From NCBI RefSeq assembly GCF_012911875.1, contig NZ_JAAXKZ010000020.1, positions 1 through 60,196 on the forward strand: 60,196 nucleotides of DNA. Reading direction: 5' to 3'. This DNA comes from Pseudonocardia bannensis. Its GTDB lineage: Bacteria > Actinomycetota > Actinomycetes > Mycobacteriales > Pseudonocardiaceae. The notes beneath the pieces were generated by a model that did not search any database, had not been told where the DNA came from, and saw only the letters and a list, made by a program, of their open reading frames with translations. The translations under genes were made by a program, and so were the position numbers. Of this stretch, positions 43,366 through 52,044 are shown in pieces; the stretch's first letter is position 1, and the number at the start of each line of letters is the position of its first letter.

Positions 43366-43399
43366 GGCCGGCGGCCCCTCCACCGAGGGGCCGCCGGCC
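43366..43399 (+). promoter_or_regulatory. Intra-operon hairpin after the binding protein gene
   Basis: GGCCGGCGGCCCCT (43366-43379) pairs perfectly with 43386-43399 over the loop CCACCG. It lies between the binding-protein stop and the first permease gene and would act as a partial terminator or a block to 3' decay, giving more binding protein than permease. Confidence 0.65.
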
Positions 43400-43425
43400 C
43401 TCGCGTATGGAGAGAAGAAGGCCTC

Positions 43426-44358
43426 ATGGGAATGTTCATCCTGCGCCGCTCAGGGCAGGCGGTCCTGGTGGTGATGGGCGCGACGCTGCTCGTCTTCATC
43501 GCCACGTTCGCGCTCGGTGACCCCTTCGCCTCGACCGGCGACCGTCAGGTGCCGCCGGAGATCGCGGCGGCCAACCGGGCCCAGTTCGGCCTGGACCAGC
43601 CGCTGCCGATCCAGTACGTGACCTACCTGGGCAACCTGTTCACCGGCGATCTGGGGGTCGACTTCGACCAGCGCCGCCCGGTGATCGACATGCTGGCCGA
43701 GACCGTGCCCAACACCGTCCGGCTGGCGCTCGTCGCCATCCTGATCGACGTGATCATCGGGGTGGTCGCCGGCATCATCGCCGCGGTCAAGCGCTACTCC
43801 TTCGCCGACGTCCTGGTCACCGTGCTGTCGACGCTCGCGATCGGCGTCCCGGTGTTCGTCATCGGCATCGTGCTCGTGGCCAACCTCTCCGGCGTCGGAC
43901 CGTTCCCGACCGTGCCACGCAGCTTCACCGTCGAGGTGCCCTGGTACCAGGAGGTCCTGCTGCCGGCGTTCGCGCTGGCGATCATCGACGCGGCGTTCAT
44001 CGCACGCCTGATGCGCGGCTCGATGCTCGAGGTGCTGCGCTCGGACTACATCCGGACCGCACGGGCCAAAGGCCTCTCCGAACGCAAGGTGATCGGCAAG
44101 CACGCGCTGCGCAACTCGCTGATCCCCGTCGTCACCTACATCGGGGTCTCGCTCGGCGTGCTGCTCGGCGGAGCGATCATCACTGAGACGATCTTCCAGT
44201 ACAACGGTGTCGGCTTCCTGCTGTTCCGGGCGATCAGCGGCAACAACGCTCCGGTGATCTCCGCGGTCGTGGTGTTCGGCGTGCTGGCCTACGTGCTGCT
44301 GAGCCTGCTCGTGGACATCCTCTACGCCTTCCTCGACCCCCGGATCCGACTGAACTAG
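43426..44358 (+). CDS. dppB: Oligopeptide ABC permease, DppB type
   Basis: A 310-residue membrane permease with six helices. The N-terminal ILRRSGQAVLVVMGATLLVF, the coupling motif EVLRSDYIRTARAKGLSERK (EAA loop) and the end LLVDILYAFLDPRIRLN are diagnostic for DppB/OppB. GGAGAGAAG precedes the ATG. It forms the channel with DppC. Confidence 0.94.
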   Translation: MGMFILRRSGQAVLVVMGATLLVFIATFALGDPFASTGDRQVPPEIAAANRAQFGLDQPLPIQYVTYLGNLFTGDLGVDFDQRRPVIDMLAETVPNTVRLALVAILIDVIIGVVAGIIAAVKRYSFADVLVTVLSTLAIGVPVFVIGIVLVANLSGVGPFPTVPRSFTVEVPWYQEVLLPAFALAIIDAAFIARLMRGSMLEVLRSDYIRTARAKGLSERKVIGKHALRNSLIPVVTYIGVSLGVLLGGAIITETIFQYNGVGFLLFRAISGNNAPVISAVVVFGVLAYVLLSLLVDILYAFLDPRIRLN

Positions 44359-44394
44359 CCACCACCACAGACGAACGAGTTGGGGCGACCCCTC

Positions 44395-45357
44395 ATGACC
44401 ACGCTTCCGCCGCCCACCGGCGGCTCGCCGGCCGACACCGCCGAGGTGGCCGCCGCGGCGCGACCCACCACGCAGGCCCCGCACGGCGGCCGCCGTTCCG
44501 CAGGGCCGGGCCAGCTCTCCGACATCTGGCGCCGCTACCGGCGCAACAGGCTGGCCCTGCTCGGCCTGGGCATCGTCGGGTTGCTGGTCTTCCTCGCGAT
44601 CTTCGAACCCTTCATCACGCCGTTCAGCCCGTTCGAACAGAACCTGCTGAACACCACGGCGCCACCCAGCGCCCGGCACTGGTTCGGTACCGACGTGCTC
44701 GGCCGCGACATGTTCTCCGCGATCATCTACGGCGCCAAGCTCGCGGTGATCGTGGGTCTCGCGACGGTGGCGATGTCGTTGCTGATCGGCGTGGTGTTCG
44801 GGGCCATCGCCGGCTTTCGCGGCGGGGCCGTGGACTCGGTCATCATGCGTACGACCGACGTCTTCCTGGCCTTTCCGCTGCTCGTCGGCGCGATCCTGGT
44901 GGTGCGCACGTTCGGTGCGGGGGTCACGCCGGTGATCATCGCGCTGGCCCTGTTCGGGTGGACGACCAGCGCGCGGCTGATGCGCGGCCAGACGCTGGCC
45001 CTGCGGGAGAGCGAGTACGTCGAGGCCGCCCGGTCCATCGGGGCGACCGACCGGCGGATCATCTCGCGGCACATCCTGCCCAATGCGATCGCGCCCGTGC
45101 TGGTCTACGCGTTCACCAACATCGGCGTGGTCGTCGTCGCGATGGCCTCGCTGTCGTTCCTCGGCATCGGCGTCCCGGCGGACATCCCGGAGTGGGGCCG
45201 GCTGATCTCGCAGTCGGCGCCGTTCTTCCAGGTGCCCGGCAAGTCCCACCTGTGGGCCTTCCCGGCGCTCGCCATCTGCGTCACCACGTTGGGCTTCGCG
45301 TTCGTGGCCGACGGCCTGCGCGACGCGCTCGACCCCAAGCTGCGCGGGAGGGGCTGA
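44395..45357 (+). CDS. dppC: Oligopeptide ABC permease, DppC type
   Basis: A 320-residue permease with a disordered Pro/Ala-rich N-terminal 50 residues. The DppC hallmarks are [40 protein letters not shown], the EAA loop [20 protein letters not shown] and the end [10 protein letters not shown]. The ATG at 44395 is used; an in-frame GTG or ATG five codons upstream (44380) is possible. It is followed almost without gap by the double ATPase gene. Confidence 0.94.
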   Translation: MTTLPPPTGGSPADTAEVAAAARPTTQAPHGGRRSAGPGQLSDIWRRYRRNRLALLGLGIVGLLVFLAIFEPFITPFSPFEQNLLNTTAPPSARHWFGTDVLGRDMFSAIIYGAKLAVIVGLATVAMSLLIGVVFGAIAGFRGGAVDSVIMRTTDVFLAFPLLVGAILVVRTFGAGVTPVIIALALFGWTTSARLMRGQTLALRESEYVEAARSIGATDRRIISRHILPNAIAPVLVYAFTNIGVVVVAMASLSFLGIGVPADIPEWGRLISQSAPFFQVPGKSHLWAFPALAICVTTLGFAFVADGLRDALDPKLRGRG

Positions 45358-45359
45358 CC

Positions 45360-47486
45360 GTGGCCGATACGGCAGGAACGACACCGACCTCGCGGGGCGA
45401 GGACGTGCTCGGCGCATCCGGGGGGAGCCGGACCGCGCCGCTGCTGGAGGTCCGCGACCTGCGGGTGCACTTCGACACCCCGGCCGGGACGGTCAAAGCC
45501 GTCGACGGGGTCAGCTGGCAGGTCGACGAGGGCGAGACGCTGGCGATCGTCGGCGAGTCCGGGTCGGGCAAGTCGGTGTCGGCGATGACGATCCTCGGGC
45601 TGGTCCCGAGTCCGCCGGCGGTGTTCCCCGGCGGACAGGTGCTGCTGCGCGGCCGTTCGCTGCTCGACATGCCGGAGGCCCGGCAGCGCAAGCTGCGGGG
45701 CAACGAGATCTCGATGATCTTCCAGGACCCGCTGACCGCGCTGAACCCGGTCTTCAAGGTCGGCGAGCAGATCGCCGAGATGATCCGGACGCACCGGAAG
45801 GTCGGGAAGGCGGCGGCGCTGCGCAAGGCCGTCGACCTGCTCGGCGAGGTGGGCATCCCCAACCCGCGGGTGCGTGCCGCGCAGTACCCGCACGAGTTCT
45901 CCGGCGGCATGCGGCAGCGCGCGATGATCGCGATGGCGCTGGCCAACGACCCGCAGGTGCTGCTGGCCGACGAGCCCACCACCGCGCTCGACGTCACCGT
46001 GCAGGCGCAGATCATGCAACTGCTCGAGGATCTGCAGGCCAGCCGTAACACCGCGATCGTGCTCATCACCCACGACCTCGGTCTGGTCGCCAGCCACGCC
46101 GACCGGATCGCCGTGATGTACGCGGGCCGGATCGTGGAGACCGGCACGTGCGAGGAGATCTTCACCGCGCCGCGGCACTCCTACACCCACGGCCTGCTGT
46201 CCAGCCTCGCCCGGATGGACCACGCCCGGCCGGAGAAGCTGGAGCCGATCCCCGGGCAGCCGCCGAGCCTGTCGCGGGTACCGCAAGGCTGCGCGTTCCA
46301 CCCGCGCTGTCAGTTCGCCACCGCCGAGTGCACGACCGAGGTGCCGATACTCGTCCCGAGCCGGCCCGGCTCGGACCATCTGCACGCCTGCCTGCACAGC
46401 GACAGGGTCGCCGCGGCGCACTCCGCTCCGCGCCCGCCCGCGGCGGTCGCGACGGCGCGCGTCGAGACCGGCGTCCCGCCGGTCCTCGAGGTCGAGGGCC
46501 TGGTCAAGCACTTCCCGATCCGGTCCGGCCTGCTGTTCAAACGCACCATCGGCGCCGTGCAGGCCGTGGACGGGATCGACCTGGACATCGAGCCGGGGAC
46601 GACGCTGTCCCTGGTCGGTGAGTCCGGCTGCGGCAAGTCGACGGCGGCGCGGACGATCCTGCGGTTGCAGGAGCCGACCGCGGGGTCCGTCCGGCTCGGC
46701 AGCCGCGACGTCACGGCCATGCGCAAGGAGGAGCTGCGCAAGGCCCGGGAGGACATGCAGATCGTCTTCCAGGACCCCTACGCCTCGCTCAACCCGCGCA
46801 TGACGGTCCGGCAGATCCTCACCGAGAAGTACGAACTGCTCGGCGGCGAGCTCACCGAGGACACGATCCCCGACCTGCTGGAGACCGTCGGCCTCTCGGC
46901 GGAGTACGCCGACCGCTACCCGCACGAGTTCTCCGGCGGTCAGCGCCAGCGCGTCGGCATCGCGCGGGCGATCGCGTTGAACCCGAGGTTCGTGGTCCTC
47001 GACGAGCCGGTGTCCGCGCTGGACGTGTCGATCCAGGCGCAGATCCTGAACCTCCTGGAGGACCTGCAGCGCGAGTTCGGCCTGACCTACCTGTTCATCG
47101 CGCACGACCTCTCGGTGGTCCGGCACATCTCCGACCGGGTGGCGGTCATGTACCTGGGCGGGATCGTCGAACTGGCCGACCGCGACGACCTGTTCGAGCG
47201 GCCGCAGCATCCGTACACCCAGGCGTTGATCTCGGCGGTGCCGATCCCGGACCCGGCCGTCGAACGCAGCCGGGAGCGGATCGTGCTCACCGGGGACGTG
47301 CCGAACCCGGCCGACCCGCCGTCGGGCTGCCGGTTCCGCACGCGGTGCTGGAAGCACCTGGAGCTGTCGGACCCGGACAAGCAGCGATGCATCACCGAGC
47401 GCCCTGCGCTGGACCTCGCCGACGGGTCGGGCCGGCACCGGGTGGCGTGTCACTTCGCGGGGGAGCGTCAGGTCCTGCGCGGCTGA
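45360..47486 (+). CDS. Fused DppD-DppF double ATPase
   Basis: A 708-residue protein with two complete oligopeptide-type ATPases. Domain 1 (about 25-345) has GESGSGKSVSAMTI, SGGMRQRAMIAMALA, ADEPTTALD and a Cys-containing C-terminal motif (FHPRCQFATAEC) as in DppD. Domain 2 (about 375-705) has GESGCGKSTAARTI, SGGQRQRVGIARAIA, LDEPVSALDVS and CRFRTRCWKH as in DppF. The linker holds Ala and Pro. The GTG at 45360 overlaps nothing but lies two bases after the dppC stop, so the genes are coupled. The fusion gives a single polypeptide for both ATP sites. Confidence 0.93.
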   Translation: MADTAGTTPTSRGEDVLGASGGSRTAPLLEVRDLRVHFDTPAGTVKAVDGVSWQVDEGETLAIVGESGSGKSVSAMTILGLVPSPPAVFPGGQVLLRGRSLLDMPEARQRKLRGNEISMIFQDPLTALNPVFKVGEQIAEMIRTHRKVGKAAALRKAVDLLGEVGIPNPRVRAAQYPHEFSGGMRQRAMIAMALANDPQVLLADEPTTALDVTVQAQIMQLLEDLQASRNTAIVLITHDLGLVASHADRIAVMYAGRIVETGTCEEIFTAPRHSYTHGLLSSLARMDHARPEKLEPIPGQPPSLSRVPQGCAFHPRCQFATAECTTEVPILVPSRPGSDHLHACLHSDRVAAAHSAPRPPAAVATARVETGVPPVLEVEGLVKHFPIRSGLLFKRTIGAVQAVDGIDLDIEPGTTLSLVGESGCGKSTAARTILRLQEPTAGSVRLGSRDVTAMRKEELRKAREDMQIVFQDPYASLNPRMTVRQILTEKYELLGGELTEDTIPDLLETVGLSAEYADRYPHEFSGGQRQRVGIARAIALNPRFVVLDEPVSALDVSIQAQILNLLEDLQREFGLTYLFIAHDLSVVRHISDRVAVMYLGGIVELADRDDLFERPQHPYTQALISAVPIPDPAVERSRERIVLTGDVPNPADPPSGCRFRTRCWKHLELSDPDKQRCITERPALDLADGSGRHRVACHFAGERQVLRG

Positions 47487-47800
47487 GGTGGCTCCCACGC
47501 GTAGTGGCTGATCCACAGGCCCGGCTCCACCTCGGTGTGCCCGGCACCCCGGAACCCGGCGCTCTCGTAGAGCCTGCGGGCCGGGGCGTCGGCGCGCCCG
47601 CCGGATTCGACGACCCCGAACCAGGTCGACCCGGCGCCGCGCAGCGCGTCGACGGTGTCGGTGAGTCCGGGTATGGCAGGCGACCCGATCAGGGCGGCCT
47701 CCACGCGGTACGCCGCGATCTGCAGGTGGAGCAGGGCCTCGGCGACCCTCGTGTCGTGCTCGGGGTGGAGCCGGGCGACCCCGGTCGGCGCAGTGTTCAT
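47468..47800 (-). pseudogene. GNAT acetyltransferase with an internal deletion
   Basis: A 110-residue remnant of a GNAT N-acetyltransferase. The first half (ALLHLQIAAYRVEAALIGSP, IPGLTDTVDALRGA) and the end (APARRLYESAGFRGAG, VEPGLWISHYAW) are typical, but they are joined directly. The central 60 or so residues with the acetyl-CoA pyrophosphate-binding loop (R/QxxGxG/A) are gone. Start, ribosome binding site (GGAGG) and stop are intact. The 3' end overlaps the double ATPase gene by 19 bases on the other strand. It cannot bind acetyl-CoA normally. Confidence 0.7.
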
Positions 47801-47815
47801 GGTCCTCCGGCTACG

Positions 47816-47821
47816 TAAGCT
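47816..47821 (+). promoter_or_regulatory. -10 element of the second ATPase pair
   Basis: TAAGCT ends seven bases before the GTG at 47829. It lies within the 28-base gap to the divergent GNAT remnant. Confidence 0.5.
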
Positions 47822-47828
47822 ACGGGGC

Positions 47829-48905
47829 GTGAGCACGCGTGCCGGAAACTGTGACGGACCATCCGACACCGTGCTCGAGGTCTCCGGGCTCTCGGTGTCG
47901 TTCCCGAGTGCCGACGGGCCGGTGCGGGCCGTGCGGGGGGTGGACTACCGGCTGCGCCGCGGCGAGGTGCTGGGCATCGTCGGCGAGTCCGGGTCCGGCA
48001 AGTCGGTGACATCGCTCGCCGTCATGGGCCTGCTGCCGCGCACCGCACAGGTGTCCGGCTCGGTCCGGTTCGCCGGCCGGGAGTTGGTGGGTGCCCCGGA
48101 CGCCGAGCTCAGCCGGATCCGGGGCCGGCGGATCGCGATGGTCCTCCAGGACCCGATGACGTCGCTGAACCCCGTGCACACCGTCGGCCGGCAGATCGCG
48201 GAGGCCGTGCGGGCCCACCACGACGTGAGCAGGGCGGCCGCGAACGACCGGGGGGTGGAGCTGCTCGCGGCCCTGCGCATCCCCAACCCGGCGGAGCGGG
48301 TGAACGCCTACCCGCACGAGCTGTCCGGTGGCATGCGCCAGCGGGTGGTCATCGCGATCGCGATGGCCAACGACCCCGACGTGATCATCGCGGACGAGCC
48401 GACGACCGCGCTGGACGTGACCGTGCAGGCCCAGGTCCTGGAGTCGCTGCGGACCGCCCAGGAGCGGACCGGAGCGGCGATGGTACTCATCACCCACGAC
48501 CTCGGCGTGATCGCCGGACAGGCCGACCGGGTGCTCGTGATGTACGCCGGCAAACCCGTCGAGGTCGGCACCGCGGAGGAGGTCTTCTACACCCCGCGGA
48601 TGCCCTACACCCTCGGCCTGCTGGGCAGCCTGCCGCGGCTGGACCGGCCGGCCGCCCGCCTCACGCCGATCGCCGGATCGCCCCCGTCGATGGTCGACCT
48701 GCCGCCGGGGTGCCCGTTCGCGCCCCGCTGTCCGCTCGCGGCCGCGAGCTGCACCGAGTCCGAGCCGGAACTGCAGACGGCCACCGGTGCCGGGCACCTG
48801 GCCGCGTGCCACCGGTCCGCGGAGCTGGCCGGCGCGAGCGCCGACGAGGTGTTCCGGGCCGGGGAGCGCGTCGGCGTGCCGGCCGGGCCCGGGGGCGGCG
48901 CGTGA
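47829..48905 (+). CDS. Oligopeptide ABC ATPase, DppD type (second copy)
   Basis: A 358-residue ATPase with Walker A GESGSGKSVTSLAV, signature LSGGMRQRVVIAIAMA, Walker B DPDVIIADEPTTALD and the Cys-rich C-terminal motif (GCPFAPRCPLAAASC). It has its own leaderless promoter and is coupled to the next ATPase by a GTGA overlap, but no permease or binding protein accompanies the pair. The pair could energise permeases elsewhere in the genome or replace the fused ATPase. Its sequence differs clearly from domain 1 of the fusion. Confidence 0.92.
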   Translation: MSTRAGNCDGPSDTVLEVSGLSVSFPSADGPVRAVRGVDYRLRRGEVLGIVGESGSGKSVTSLAVMGLLPRTAQVSGSVRFAGRELVGAPDAELSRIRGRRIAMVLQDPMTSLNPVHTVGRQIAEAVRAHHDVSRAAANDRGVELLAALRIPNPAERVNAYPHELSGGMRQRVVIAIAMANDPDVIIADEPTTALDVTVQAQVLESLRTAQERTGAAMVLITHDLGVIAGQADRVLVMYAGKPVEVGTAEEVFYTPRMPYTLGLLGSLPRLDRPAARLTPIAGSPPSMVDLPPGCPFAPRCPLAAASCTESEPELQTATGAGHLAACHRSAELAGASADEVFRAGERVGVPAGPGGGA

Positions 48906-49957
48906 GCGCTCCCGCCGTCCACCCCGACGGGGTCGTCCCGGCCGGCGGCGCGCCGCTGCTGTCCGTGCGTCACCTCGTCAAGCACTTCCCGGCGCGGTCG
49001 AAGGGCCTGATCCGCCGCGCCGCAGGCGAGGTGCACGCGGTCTGCGACGTGTCCTTCGACCTGGCGGCCGGAGAGACACTGGGCCTGGTCGGCGAGTCCG
49101 GCTGCGGCAAGTCGACCACGGCCAGGATGGCGCTGAACCTGATCCCGGCCACGTCGGGGGAGGTGCGGTACCGGGGCCGGGACCTGACGACGGTGTCGCG
49201 CCCGCAGATGCGGTCGCTGCGCCGGGAGTTGCAGATCGTCTTCCAGGACCCGTACGCGGCCCTCGACCCGAGGCTGTCCGTGCACGACATCATCGCCGAG
49301 CCGCTGCGTATCCACCGCCGCTACGACGCCGGCGGCCCGGACACGGTGCGCGAGCTGATGCGCAGGGTCGGCCTGGACCCCGAGCACGGCCACCGCCTGC
49401 CGCACGAGTTCTCCGGCGGGCAGCGCCAGCGCATCGGGGTGGCCCGCGCGCTGGCGCTGCGGCCCGCGGTGCTCGTCCTCGACGAGCCGGTCTCCGCGTT
49501 GGACGTGTCCGTCCAGGCCGGGGTGCTCAACCTGCTCGCCGAGCTGCAGTCCGAGCTGGGGCCCGCCTACCTGTTCGTCTCCCACGACCTGTCCGTGGTC
49601 CGGCACATCGCCGATCGGGTGGCCGTGATGTACCTCGGCCGGATCGTGGAGACCGGGCCGGTCGACCGGCTCTTCGACGGGCCGGCGCACCCGTACACGC
49701 AGGCGCTGATCTCGGCGATCCCGCTGCCCGACCCGCGCCGGGAACGGGCCCGCGAGCGGCTCACGCTGGCCGGGGAGCTGCCGAGCCCGCTCGCCCCACC
49801 GAGCGGCTGCCGGTTCCGTACCCGCTGCCCGACGTTCGCGGACGACCTGGGCGAGGGGGAGCGCCGGCGGTGCACCGAGGTGGTGCCGGAGCTCGTCGAG
49901 CGCGGGCAGGGACACCCGGTGGCCTGTCACTTCGCCCGGCGCCGGAGCATGCTCTGA
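48902..49957 (+). CDS. Oligopeptide ABC ATPase, DppF type (second copy)
   Basis: A 351-residue ATPase with GESGCGKSTTARMALN, FSGGQRQRIGVARALA, LDEPVSALDVS and the C-terminal CRFRTRCPTF motif. It starts with GTG overlapping the stop of the preceding ATPase. Together they form the two ATP sites of an oligopeptide importer whose membrane parts are not in this window. Confidence 0.92.
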   Translation: MSAPAVHPDGVVPAGGAPLLSVRHLVKHFPARSKGLIRRAAGEVHAVCDVSFDLAAGETLGLVGESGCGKSTTARMALNLIPATSGEVRYRGRDLTTVSRPQMRSLRRELQIVFQDPYAALDPRLSVHDIIAEPLRIHRRYDAGGPDTVRELMRRVGLDPEHGHRLPHEFSGGQRQRIGVARALALRPAVLVLDEPVSALDVSVQAGVLNLLAELQSELGPAYLFVSHDLSVVRHIADRVAVMYLGRIVETGPVDRLFDGPAHPYTQALISAIPLPDPRRERARERLTLAGELPSPLAPPSGCRFRTRCPTFADDLGEGERRRCTEVVPELVERGQGHPVACHFARRRSML

Positions 49958-49968
49958 GCGGCTCGGCA

Positions 49969-49974
49969 TAGGCT
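49969..49974 (+). promoter_or_regulatory. -10 element of a leaderless mshB transcript
   Basis: TAGGCT ends six bases before the GTG at 49981, which is followed directly by ATG. Confidence 0.5.
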
Positions 49975-49980
49975 GCGGCC

Positions 49981-50862
49981 GTGATGCTCCCCGCGCGCCG
50001 GCTCGTGCTGGTGCACGCCCATCCCGACGACGAGACGCTCACGACCGGCGGCACGATCGCCCGCTACGCCGCCGAACCCGACACCGCGGTGACGGTCGTG
50101 ACCTGCACGCTGGGCGAGGAGGGCGAGGTCATCCCGCCCGAGCTCGCCCAGCTCGCCCCCGATCAGGCCGATCAGCTCGGCGGCTACCGGATCGGCGAGC
50201 TGGCCGGCGCCACGGCGGCGCTGGGCCTGCGCGACCACCGGTTCCTCGGCGGGGTGGGCCGCTGGCGCGACTCCGGCATGGTGCTGGCCGGACACGGGGT
50301 GCGCGCGGCGTCACCGGACCAGCTGCACCCCCGTGCGTTCGCCGCGCCCGGCGCGTTCGACGAGCAGGTCTCCCAGCTCGCGGCGATCCTCGCCGAGCTG
50401 CGCCCGCAGGTGGTGGTCAGCTACGGCGACGACGGTGGCTACGGCCATCCCGACCACGTCCGGGCCCACCGGATCACCGTCGCGGCCGCGGAACGGGCCA
50501 CGGGGGTCGAGAAGGTCTACTTCGCCGCGGTCGGCCGGTCCGGGCTCGACGCCGGGCTCGCCGACCTCGCCGGCGCGCCGGGGATGCCGTTCCGCCTGCC
50601 CGCGCCCGACGAGCTGCCCAGCGTCGCCGACGCCGCCGTCACCACCCGGATCGACGTCGCCGCCCAGCGCCCGGCACGGATCGCCGCGATGCGCGCGCAC
50701 GCGACCCAGATCGCGGTGTGGGAGGACCCGGCCCGGCCCGGCCGGGTGGCCTACGCGATGAGCAACGGGGTGGCGCAGCCGCTGCTCGACGTCGAGGAGT
50801 TCGTACTGGCCGGCGGCGCCGCCGGTCCCGAGACCGACCTGTTCACCGGGATCGGGACGTGA
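49981..50862 (+). CDS. mshB: GlcNAc-Ins deacetylase of mycothiol synthesis
   Basis: MshB removes the acetyl group from N-acetyl-glucosaminyl-inositol, the second committed step towards mycothiol, the main thiol of actinobacteria. The 293-residue PIG-L-fold enzyme has the zinc ligands in HAHPDDE (His14, Asp17) and YGHPDHVRAH, with Asp16 as the expected base. LGGVGRWRDSGM is the MshB-type substrate region. The GTG at 49981 is supported by the leaderless -10 element. It is followed by an overlapping membrane protein gene, the same order as Rv1170-Rv1171. Confidence 0.93.
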   Translation: MMLPARRLVLVHAHPDDETLTTGGTIARYAAEPDTAVTVVTCTLGEEGEVIPPELAQLAPDQADQLGGYRIGELAGATAALGLRDHRFLGGVGRWRDSGMVLAGHGVRAASPDQLHPRAFAAPGAFDEQVSQLAAILAELRPQVVVSYGDDGGYGHPDHVRAHRITVAAAERATGVEKVYFAAVGRSGLDAGLADLAGAPGMPFRLPAPDELPSVADAAVTTRIDVAAQRPARIAAMRAHATQIAVWEDPARPGRVAYAMSNGVAQPLLDVEEFVLAGGAAGPETDLFTGIGT

Positions 50863-51257
50863 TGCGGGTCCTGGTGCTCGCGCTGTTGTCGCTGGACTCG
50901 GCGATGCTGGCCGCGCTCGCGCTGATGCTCCAGCCGTCCTACATCGGGTGGGTCCCGGTGCCGATCGGCACGGTGCTCGTCCTGCTCACCATGCCGTGGC
51001 TGGTGCGCCGGGCCGCTGAGCAGGAGGCGAGCTCCGGGGTGGCGGGCGCGCCGGTTCTCGTGTGGATCGGGGTGGTCGGCGTGCTCGGGTTCGGCGGTCC
51101 CGGTGGCGACGTCCTGCTCCCGGCGACGTGGCAGTCGCTGCTGCTGATCGTGTCGGGCCTGGGCTCCGGGCTGTGGACGCTGCGGCAGGTGCTGCATTCC
51201 GGGCCCGCGACGGCGGACGACGAGCGGGGCTCCATGTCGGCGGTCAGCAGTGGCTGA
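50862..51257 (+). CDS. Small integral membrane protein (Rv1171-like)
   Basis: A 131-residue protein with four hydrophobic segments (LVLALLSLDSAMLAALAL; VPIGTVLVLLTMPWLV; LVWIGVVGVLGFGG; WQSLLLIVSGLGSGLW). The function is unknown. A gene of this type follows mshB in mycobacteria as I recall, so it is a conserved neighbour. The ATG at 50862 uses the last base of the mshB stop; a GTG one codon earlier (50859) would give a GTGA overlap. Confidence 0.75.
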   Translation: MRVLVLALLSLDSAMLAALALMLQPSYIGWVPVPIGTVLVLLTMPWLVRRAAEQEASSGVAGAPVLVWIGVVGVLGFGGPGGDVLLPATWQSLLLIVSGLGSGLWTLRQVLHSGPATADDERGSMSAVSSG

Positions 51258-52044
51258 GTCGATCAGCGACGCCGCGATCGTCGCGGTGCTGCGGCCGTTC
51301 GTCCGGGCGACCCGTCCGGTGCTCGACGGCCTGCGCGAGTCCGACCCGTTCGGTCTGCGGGCCCGGGTGGGCGCGCTGGACCGGTCGGGCCCCGGCGCGG
51401 TGGGCCCGGACGACGCGGGCGAGCGCGGTCTGCGGGAGAAGATGCTCGACGCGCTGGCCGCCGTCGAGGTCCCGGGCACGGCGGCGTGGGCGGCGATGGA
51501 CGCCGATGCCCGCTGCCGGTGGTGGGTCTACCGGGTCGGCCGGTTCGTCACGCTGATCGCGGCGATCCCGGGACTGGGCGGGGCCCTCGCCCGCACCCTG
51601 CCGGTCTCGGCGGCGGTCGGGACGGCCGGCCAGGGCCTGCTGCTGTGCGCGATCGCGGGTGAGCACGGGATCCGCGAGGAGGACCACCTCGTCGCGCTGC
51701 TCGGTGCGGTCCTGTTCCGCCGGGACCTCGCCGTCCCGCACCAGCTCAGCGCCGCCGACGACGCCGCCGTCGCCGCGCGGGCGGCCGAGCTCACCGGTGA
51801 TCTCGCCGGGGCGGGGAGCACGCCGACGCTGCGCCGGGTCGGCGGCGCGGTGTGGCGGCTCGGGCGGGCCCTGTTCGCGGTGGAGGACGAGCTCGACAAG
51901 CGCCCGCGCGGCCGCTTCTACCACGAGGCGATCGGCATGCTGCCCGTCGTCGGGGTGGTGGGGAAGTACTTCGGGGAGTGGTCGGGGCTCAAACGGGCCT
52001 CGAAGCAGGGTCACACCTGGTTGCGCTCGGGCGGCACGAGGTAG
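51250..52044 (+). CDS. Conserved protein of unknown function
   Basis: A 264-residue protein that I do not recognise. It has two weakly hydrophobic segments (VTLIAAIPGLGGALARTLPV and VGTAGQGLLLCAIAG), a conserved-looking middle (HGIREEDHLVALLGAVLFRR) and an end IGMLPVVGVVGKYFGEWSGL, suggesting a membrane-associated helical protein of EcsC-like character; this is not certain. The GTG at 51250 overlaps the previous gene by eight bases. Its last 34 bases overlap the convergent GNAT gene. Confidence 0.7.
   Translation: MAESISDAAIVAVLRPFVRATRPVLDGLRESDPFGLRARVGALDRSGPGAVGPDDAGERGLREKMLDALAAVEVPGTAAWAAMDADARCRWWVYRVGRFVTLIAAIPGLGGALARTLPVSAAVGTAGQGLLLCAIAGEHGIREEDHLVALLGAVLFRRDLAVPHQLSAADDAAVAARAAELTGDLAGAGSTPTLRRVGGAVWRLGRALFAVEDELDKRPRGRFYHEAIGMLPVVGVVGKYFGEWSGLKRASKQGHTWLRSGGTR

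Noticed and set aside
45105..47516. Long open frame antisense to the oligopeptide ATPase gene
   Set aside because: Same cause: third-position G/C bias leaves the opposite strand free of stops. No family features.
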